DNA of 64,000 nt from Oopsacas minuta. Lineage: Eukaryota; Porifera; Hexactinellida; Lyssacinosida; Leucopsacidae. Under the pieces are notes generated by a model that was not told where the DNA came from, did not search any database, and saw nothing but the letters and a program-made list of their open reading frames with translations. Shown here piece after piece: positions 59,101-64,000 of this stretch. A program made the position numbers and the translations under genes. The stretch spans positions 124,001 through 188,000 of the forward strand of contig JAKMXF010000299.1 of the NCBI GenBank assembly GCA_024704765.1, given 5' to 3'. Within the stretch, counting starts at the first letter, position 1. Every line of letters begins with the position of its first letter.

Positions 59101-62100
59101 AAAATATTACAATATTATCCAGCAAACAGTTTAAGCTAAAAACCTAATAGTCATCTTTTCTTCGAGGTCGATATCTGTTAGAGCCTCTCTGAATTCTGCG
59201 TTTGAGATTTTACCGTTTCCAGCTTTATCTCCTTCTCGCAGGGTTTTCTCTGCGATAGCTACTGTCTGTTCCATAGAGACATGTTGTCCTACCATACAGG
59301 TTAAGACATGTACTAAATCTGACTTAGTTATTTGATCAGAATTTGATACATCATAACATTTAAATATGAAGTCTATTTTCGCATCTGTGATGTTTGTTCG
59401 ATCCTCAGTTTTGCTTTTTTTTGCACTCTGGAAACAGGCTAGGGTAAGCACGAACTGATGGAAGTTGATACTATCGCACTGGGGACCTCCCTTCAATTCG
59501 AAGAAGGACTGAATTATCCTCGTTCCTAACGGATTCAACGCTAACTCTGGTATCAATTGTAAATCTTTCATCTGTAGATATCCTTTGTCTTCCTTGTCTA
59601 ATGCATTGAATCGTCTGTGTAGCCGTTTTATTTGATGATGTGTAAATCCAGTTTCTTTGTGCAATTCATCTAAGTTCTCTGTAGTAAGAATACTTGGACT
59701 ATTCCCCATTTTATTCAATTTAATTCAGAATAATCTATTTATACTCATAAGGCTGTGGCTCAGGTTTCTAGGCATATAAATTTATAAGTATTATAATTGT
59801 CTATTCTATTAATTACGTATGTCTTATGGTGTAAAAATTGGAGCATTTATGATCACGCGTTGTATTTCTAGGATGTGATAACAGATGTTGTCCCTCTCTA
59901 TGACAACAAAAGGAGACAAATAGCTAACTTAAGAATTAGGGCTAAACTCACAATGATTGGTAAGGCACTATTATATGCAGAGTGTAAACTCCACCGGGAA
60001 ACGGCGTAGCAATTTCCGCGTCCCTGTCACCCCGTCTGTGGATGTTACACTGTACAATATGTTATCCGTATATAGGTGTGCTTCAGAGAGATCCTGATAC
60101 AAATGAAGATTTCAATATGATTCCTACTGCATTAAATAACGATTTTCCAATACCTATACTAACCAAACCTATACCCTCAAAACTGCTGAGAATATCACGA
60201 CCAGATCCAGACCTAGTCCTCTCTCCTGAGAAGGAGAGAAGTTTCGAAGATTCGCCAGAATTTATTAAACCCAAAAAATACACACACACAATCATCCCCA
60301 AGCCAAAAATGAAACCTTTCTGTGAACCGGAGAGTGTAGAAACTCTCATTGGAAATACAATCAAAGGTAATACATTCAAATAATTATACACATATAATAT
60401 TACTAAAATTGCTCAAGAACACCTGAATAGTAAATATTCCTAAAAATTGATAGCTTCCATAGGAAAGTAAAAGTAACTTGAATTAAGTCAATCTTCACTA
60501 GAACATTTAGGTTTTTGTCTGCGTTTGAACAGAGAATTTGTTTCTGAAAGAGGTTTTAAAGAAATCGTATCTTTAAGTCGCATTTCAGATAGAGATAATT
60601 CCAACATTGCAGGCCAGCCTTGTTTCGATTCACTGAGCAGAGAACCGCTAGTTAACGGGGTAAGAGGAACTTCTCTATGCTTATCGAGCCAAGGATCACA
60701 CAGCACTTGCTCGACCGTGTATCTTGATTTAGGATCAATTCTTAATAGACTTTGTATTACGTCTTTTGCGCCCTTTGAAATGTGTTGCCAATCGTCTGTA
60801 GGAAAATTGTATTGACCTTGTTTGATACGAGATTGCATACCAATCGAAAAGTTCCTCTCTGAACGAGGATAGAAAGGAGGATACCCACATAACATGATAT
60901 ATGTAATTACACCTACAGACCACATATCACATGCTTTATCGTATCTCGCTGCTGTTAACACCTCTGGAGCTACATAGTAAGGTGTATAGCAAGGTGAAGT
61001 AAGATTCGATTCTCTGTAATTCTTTGAGAAACCGAAATCTGCCAATTTTAAGATTGAATTTTCGTCTTTAGTTGCGAATAAGAAATTTTCAGGCTTGACA
61101 TCTCTATGAGCAATACCATTCTGATGTAAGAACCTAATTGCTAAGCATATTTGCCTTGTCATTAGTGCAGCTTCTCTCTCCGTAAAATGTTCTTTTTCTT
61201 TAATTCTATCAAATAATTCTCCTCCCAACATCTTTTCCATTACTATGTACATCTTGCTTTGGTTTTCGTATACGTCAATTAGTTGGACGATGTTATTATG
61301 TTGACAAACTTGTGAGTGAATCATTGCCTCATTTCTCGCTTTTTTTGACACATTCAAAACCTTTACAGCTCTCTCTGTTTGAGAATTCAGTTCTATACAT
61401 TTGTACACTTTCCCACTGAGGCCAACGCCCAGCTCTATTTTAGTCAATTCGTACTTATCAGTTATTGGATGTGTTTTTATTTGAACTTCAGGCAGGTTGG
61501 AGGACTCAAATTTTGGAGGTAGATTAGCCATATCTAATATTTAAATACGAATATGAATTACAGAGTAAATTAAAAATTAGAATATTTCGTCCATCCAAAT
61601 TAGCTATATATGTTCATTTTATTATTTACAGGAACAGGGAATGGAGAATTTGGCAGAGATGAGATTTTGGAATCTCCATTTGAACCTAAAGATAAACTCA
61701 AACAATACGACAGAGCTTCTAATACAGCTCCAATTATTGATCCAATCATTGGTATTTATAACATTCAAATTTATAAGGTAAGAAATGATTACACTTGTTT
61801 ACTAGGTTTATTGCTATCACAAGATCCGCTACATACCGATGGATTTGTGCCAGGGGAGTATAACCAGTTCTTAGAGGAGAGTCTAGTTAAGGACTCCTCC
61901 CTTATAGAAGATATACTATATTTAAACGGATCCACAGCAGCAAGAAATGACAGGATATTGAATGAATTAGAAATGTAAGTTAGTATATTTTATTAGACTA
62001 CATAACATATTTACCAAATGGTTGTTAGGGAATTTGGTGGAGATATTGATTTTACAGGGCAGAATTTACAAAATTACACTACACAAGAAGAAATACCAAT

Positions 62101-64000
62101 ACAAGATAAGGGAAATATACGGAAAGAAACACCTATTATAACCGATCATCTGGGACTTAATCCAGATGAATCAGATCTAAGCTACGCCTCAATAAGAGAC
62201 AGATTAGGATCAGAGAGAATAGCAGAGCTTGAGAGAGTATACGCAGTAAAAATATATATTGAAAAGCTAATATTTAATTCACAGCAGCTAGATCTGATTA
62301 TCAAGCAAACATCTCCGTCACAATTATCAAGAATATACAGGTAATACATTTGAAACCATTGAGTAGATATTTAACTAATTGAACCTATCTATATAGGAGT
62401 ACATATATTGTAGAGTATCAATTGGACACTACAGGAGGTGAGAAGAGGTCTAGAAGACCGGAAGAGAGTACACGAGTTATTACCAGGAAGATGGATGGAG
62501 ACGGTAACATCATATTTAATCATAGGACTGTTATGCCTATATGCTTAACAGGGGGAGTTATAAAGAAATGGTGGAGCAATATACTGGAGTTCAAAATATA
62601 TAAAAAGAATTTGGGACAGAAAAAAGCAATTAATCTAGGTATCTATGTATATATTAGAACCTCCGTCGAATTTGTATTTACAGCTTTCTACGTTAGGAGT
62701 TTCTGTGATTAATCTCAAGAGTGTGTTAGAATCACAAAACCTGAATATGACGTCATCTTTGGATGTACAGATACCTACACATTTACAGAGAGAGCAATAC
62801 CCGAGTCATTTAGACGTTATCATAGAGTTAGCTAGCGAACCTCTTAGAGCTCATCGTAAGCCAAAACAAATAGATAATACAGGTTTGTAGTACTACAGTC
62901 AGCTCCCGTTATATCGAAGCTCAAAAGACCGCGAAATTTCTATTTACTATGCAGATTTGATATAACCGGTTAACAATATGTTACTTTGATAGTACGGGAT
63001 CATATTTGGACCATTTCAGACTTCGATATAACTGGGAGTTGACTGTATTATAATATTTCAATAAATAGATGGAATAATTTTCAGTGAAACAAAAGAGAAA
63101 CATGTAACATTCGCGTGTTCCCCTTCACATACAGAAGAGCCTTATAACTCTTCAGATCAACAAGAAAGTTCTCAATCAGATAACGATATACCAATTACCT
63201 CAGGAAGTGATCCTTTAAGACTTAACCTATTGCTCCTCGTTACAGATGGTAGTGAAATATCTGTAAGTAGCAAACAGTGTCCTTGGAGAGGAGTTAACCC
63301 TTATTTAGTGGCCAAACTTTTCTGTGCTGACCCAGCACCACAGAGTAGTGTGCATTGGGAGAATGGAGCTCCTAAATTCGCATTCAGGTTCTTTCCAAAT
63401 TTTATTATAATGTCATCACTAAAATATTTTACACTGTTTATTATAGACAATTATTTCCTATACAACTAACACACAATATTCTAACTACACGACTATGTAA
63501 TAAGGTTGTAGTGATAGAAGTATGGCATAAAGAAACTAATAGAAACAAACCAAGTGATGAGCTTATTGGACTCGTACAGCTGTCACTACATCAGTTCTAT
63601 ATTAACTTTACTCACCCAGAGAATGTAGCACAATCTCTACAGGTATTTGCAATTAGATTATTTTGCACATAAATTCAAATATATAAGTGTGTAAATATAC
63701 GTATAATGGGTTGAACTTATCCATGGTTCGAATTTACCACGAAACATGATGTCGAATTAAATGAAGTTTCTGTCTCTTGTATATTCTAATTTACCCAATA
63801 TTCTAGGGCCAATACCCAGTAGTAAGTGAAAATGGATGCTACTCCATAACTGACCCATTAACTGGTAGAAATCGCGGCTACATATCCGCGCTCCTGGCAT
63901 TGGGATCATTAGAACAAATCGAAGCTTTAGAACAAAACATCACAGAAGGCGCATACTCAATTAAAACAGCAGCTAGCACGAAACAAAATACTTATCAAGT
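56178..64000 (+). CDS. C2CD3: C2CD3, centriolar C2-domain protein (3' end outside window), host of five antisense genes
   Basis: C2CD3 is needed for distal appendages of the mother centriole and for ciliogenesis. Exons: 56178-56467, 56531-56628, probable 9-nt microexon 56715-56723, 58930-59084, 59872-59959, 60076-60366, 61632-61974, 62029-62340, 62397-62638, 62697-62889, 63085-63387, 63447-63642, 63807 to beyond 64000. Phases agree at every join. Matches to human in order: LAIRLRWWGES, NYAIKSGPKQFKTYL, FTVR-like VITDVVPLYDNK, GGVIKKWWSNILEFKIY, VVVIEVWHKE, LIGLVQLSLHQFYINF and QYPVVSENG. The long introns 56724-58929, 59085-59871 and 60367-61631 contain minus-strand genes. The donor of exon 10 (GTACTA) is weak and the least certain point. 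Confidence 0.88.
56949..57750 (-). CDS. DNTTIP2: DNTTIP2/FCF2-like pre-rRNA processing factor
   Basis: Exons 57750-57456 and 57289-56949 join in phase 1 and encode 211 aa, the size of yeast Fcf2. The Fcf2 domain is highly conserved: TGKGWHEMRAPEMTEELENE, MRGSLDPKRYY, PKFFQIGRLIEGPGEFYSSR and MVEELLADAEFQRYNK. Fcf2/DNTTIP2 acts in the small-subunit processome at the early 18S cleavages. The frame opens at 57804, but a TTGATAG acceptor-like site lies two bases before ATG 57750, which I take as start. It lies inside C2CD3 intron 3, 96 bp downstream of MRPS33 on the same strand. Confidence 0.85.
57847..58185 (-). CDS. MRPS33: Mitochondrial ribosomal protein S33
   Basis: 112 aa from ATG 58185 (human MRPS33 106 aa). 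The signature YNLRMSRLRKIIFGEVVRP at the start and the LLKMRAMGFYYDEHYD helix region match family members; the C terminus is basic (KAGKLRVRGQGKRQ). It is a metazoan small-subunit protein of the mitoribosome. The frame stays open upstream to 58239, but a TATTTTTAG site 13 bases before ATG 58185 and the usual protein start favour the inner Met. Second gene in the tight minus-strand run MRPL23-MRPS33-DNTTIP2 inside C2CD3 intron 3. Confidence 0.82.
   Translation of the reverse strand: MSRSLQQYNLRMSRLRKIIFGEVVRPNQDLRISRLFARRPWEMELEKFYPPFKKLDNLLLKMRAMGFYYDEHYDTRDWFFSEREKAGKLRVRGQGKRQLHREKDAAENAKKT
58308..58919 (-). CDS. MRPL23: Mitochondrial ribosomal protein L23
   Basis: Exons 58919-58619 and 58564-58308 join in phase 1 (185 aa). 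uL23m sits at the exit tunnel of the mitoribosome. Conserved pieces: NIYMVRPYRP, VVFHVDMKFSKFEIKNYLEQIYGLKV, and KKVAYVLLAEGKFTYPD. The N-terminal 40 residues are basic and could form a targeting peptide. The start codon lies 11 bp from the next C2CD3 exon (58930) on the opposite strand, so its promoter or leader must overlap that C2CD3 exon. First gene of the nested run; 122 bp separate it from MRPS33. Confidence 0.82.
59131..59709 (-). CDS. CHP1: Calcineurin B homologous protein CHP1
   Basis: 192 aa from ATG 59709 (human CHP1 195). The protein starts MGNSPS, an N-myristoylation signal as in human CHP1; the frame opens further upstream only with TTG. Conserved blocks: ETGFTHHQIKRLHRRFNALD, LIPELALNPLGTRII and the end EEKMTIRFLA. 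Of four EF-hands, the last two look able to bind calcium partly (DVSNSDQITKSDL lacks the -12 Glu; DKAGNGKISNAEF is canonical). CHP1 is a cofactor of Na+/H+ exchangers. Whole gene within C2CD3 intron 4, antisense. Confidence 0.9.
   Translation of the reverse strand: MGNSPSILTTENLDELHKETGFTHHQIKRLHRRFNALDKEDKGYLQMKDLQLIPELALNPLGTRIIQSFFELKGGPQCDSINFHQFVLTLACFQSAKKSKTEDRTNITDAKIDFIFKCYDVSNSDQITKSDLVHVLTCMVGQHVSMEQTVAIAEKTLREGDKAGNGKISNAEFREALTDIDLEEKMTIRFLA
59978..60052. repeat. MITE-like element, family C, in C2CD3 intron 5
   Basis: 75 bp, left CAGAGTGTAAACTCCACC, right CTGTGGATGTTACACTG followed by TA, core GCGTAGCAATTTCCGCGTCC. It fills most of the 116-bp intron. Confidence 0.7.
60488..61531 (-). 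CDS. MAPKAPK2: MAP kinase-activated protein kinase (MAPKAPK2/3 type)
   Basis: A single exon of 347 aa. MK2/3 is activated by p38 and phosphorylates HSP27 and mRNA-binding proteins. Kinase motifs: glycine loop LGVGLSGKVYKC, ATP lysine in RAVKVL, HRDVKPENF, DFGFSKNY, then the MK2-type T loop LTSPCYTPYYVAPEVL and GYPPFYPRSERNFSIGMQSRI. The p38 site, Thr222 in human (LTTPCYTP), is Ser here (LTSPCYTP), still followed by Pro. The C terminus has the basic docking/NLS motif FKRRQKPK. The whole gene is inside C2CD3 intron 6, antisense; TATTAG lies two bases before its ATG. Confidence 0.9.
   Translation of the reverse strand: MANLPPKFESSNLPEVQIKTHPITDKYELTKIELGVGLSGKVYKCIELNSQTERAVKVLNVSKKARNEAMIHSQVCQHNNIVQLIDVYENQSKMYIVMEKMLGGELFDRIKEKEHFTEREAALMTRQICLAIRFLHQNGIAHRDVKPENFLFATKDENSILKLADFGFSKNYRESNLTSPCYTPYYVAPEVLTAARYDKACDMWSVGVITYIMLCGYPPFYPRSERNFSIGMQSRIKQGQYNFPTDDWQHISKGAKDVIQSLLRIDPKSRYTVEQVLCDPWLDKHREVPLTPLTSGSLLSESKQGWPAMLELSLSEMRLKDTISLKPLSETNSLFKRRQKPKCSSED
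62896..63045. repeat. MITE-like element, family A, in C2CD3 intron 10
   Basis: 150 bp flanked by TA on both sides. Left end CAGTCAGCTCCCGTTATATC and a right end that is its inverted copy (GATATAACTGGGAGTTGACTG). The best preserved full-length member of family A in this window. Confidence 0.85.

Noticed and set aside
61778-61805. 28-nt GT-AG segment in C2CD3 after QIYK as an intron
   Set aside because: Too short for splicing, and the frame stays open through it; treated as exon.
63715-63745. tRNA B-box-like GGTTCGAATT near the end of the window
   Set aside because: No A box at the right distance and no cloverleaf could be drawn; it lies in a C2CD3 intron.

Overview
The window is nuclear DNA of a gene-dense, AT-rich animal genome. 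I recognise about 35 protein-coding loci, and most are clear one-to-one relatives of human genes. Introns are usually 45-70 bp with GT-AG ends. The mix of metazoan genes (PSENEN, NRBP, XPO6, HAPSTR1, MAPKAPK, a BPI/LBP protein), ciliary genes (KIF17, CFAP300, C2CD3, CENPJ) and a single NK-type Bar/Bsh-like homeobox gene suggests an early-branching animal. A sponge (probably a demosponge) is my best guess; the species is inference. No rRNA, tRNA, CRISPR or bacterial feature was found.

Layout. 1-547: end of RNase H1 (+). 684-1457: PEX11 (+). 1534-6657: METTL16 (-), whose 3.6-kb third intron holds MVB12, CFAP300 and DHDH on the opposite strand; a small PPxY membrane-protein ORF sits inside an MVB12 intron. 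6807-15317: PMM, EIF3K, SUPT20H and XPO6, all +. 15491-15796: PSENEN (-). 15913-22122: KIF17, NRBP and PSMD9 (+). 23254-41719, all minus: homeobox gene, 30-exon class I myosin, SURF6, HAPSTR1 (with an intronless BPI-like gene in its intron), a divergent crotonase, a BTBD10/KCTD20 gene, an unknown Ser/Pro-rich gene and casein kinase 1 alpha. 42169-53792: DHX35, a coiled-coil protein, CENPJ and OSBP (+). 54210-54793: a frameshifted death-effector-like locus (-). 55253-56041: a Cys-rich zinc-ribbon gene (+). 56178 to the window end: C2CD3 (+). Three C2CD3 introns hold five antisense genes: DNTTIP2, MRPS33, MRPL23, CHP1 and MAPKAPK.

Three patterns stand out. (1) Extensive gene nesting, about ten of 35 genes, supported by phase-matched splice joins on both sides. 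(2) An unusual excess of 3'-splice-like (T/C)AG sites a few bases upstream of start codons, plus a tight operon-like run MRPL23-MRPS33-DNTTIP2; together these raise the possibility of spliced-leader trans-splicing. (3) Several families of short inverted-repeat elements (MITE-like, TA-flanked), most of them in introns.

Functionally, the genes fall into centriole/cilium assembly (CENPJ, C2CD3, CFAP300, KIF17, perhaps the coiled-coil gene), membrane trafficking (MVB12, OSBP, myosin I, PEX11), RNA and ribosome biology (METTL16, DHX35, SURF6, DNTTIP2, MRPL23, MRPS33, EIF3K) and signalling kinases. Exon coordinates were worked out by eye from splice consensus, reading-frame continuity and remembered family sequences. 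No search was run.
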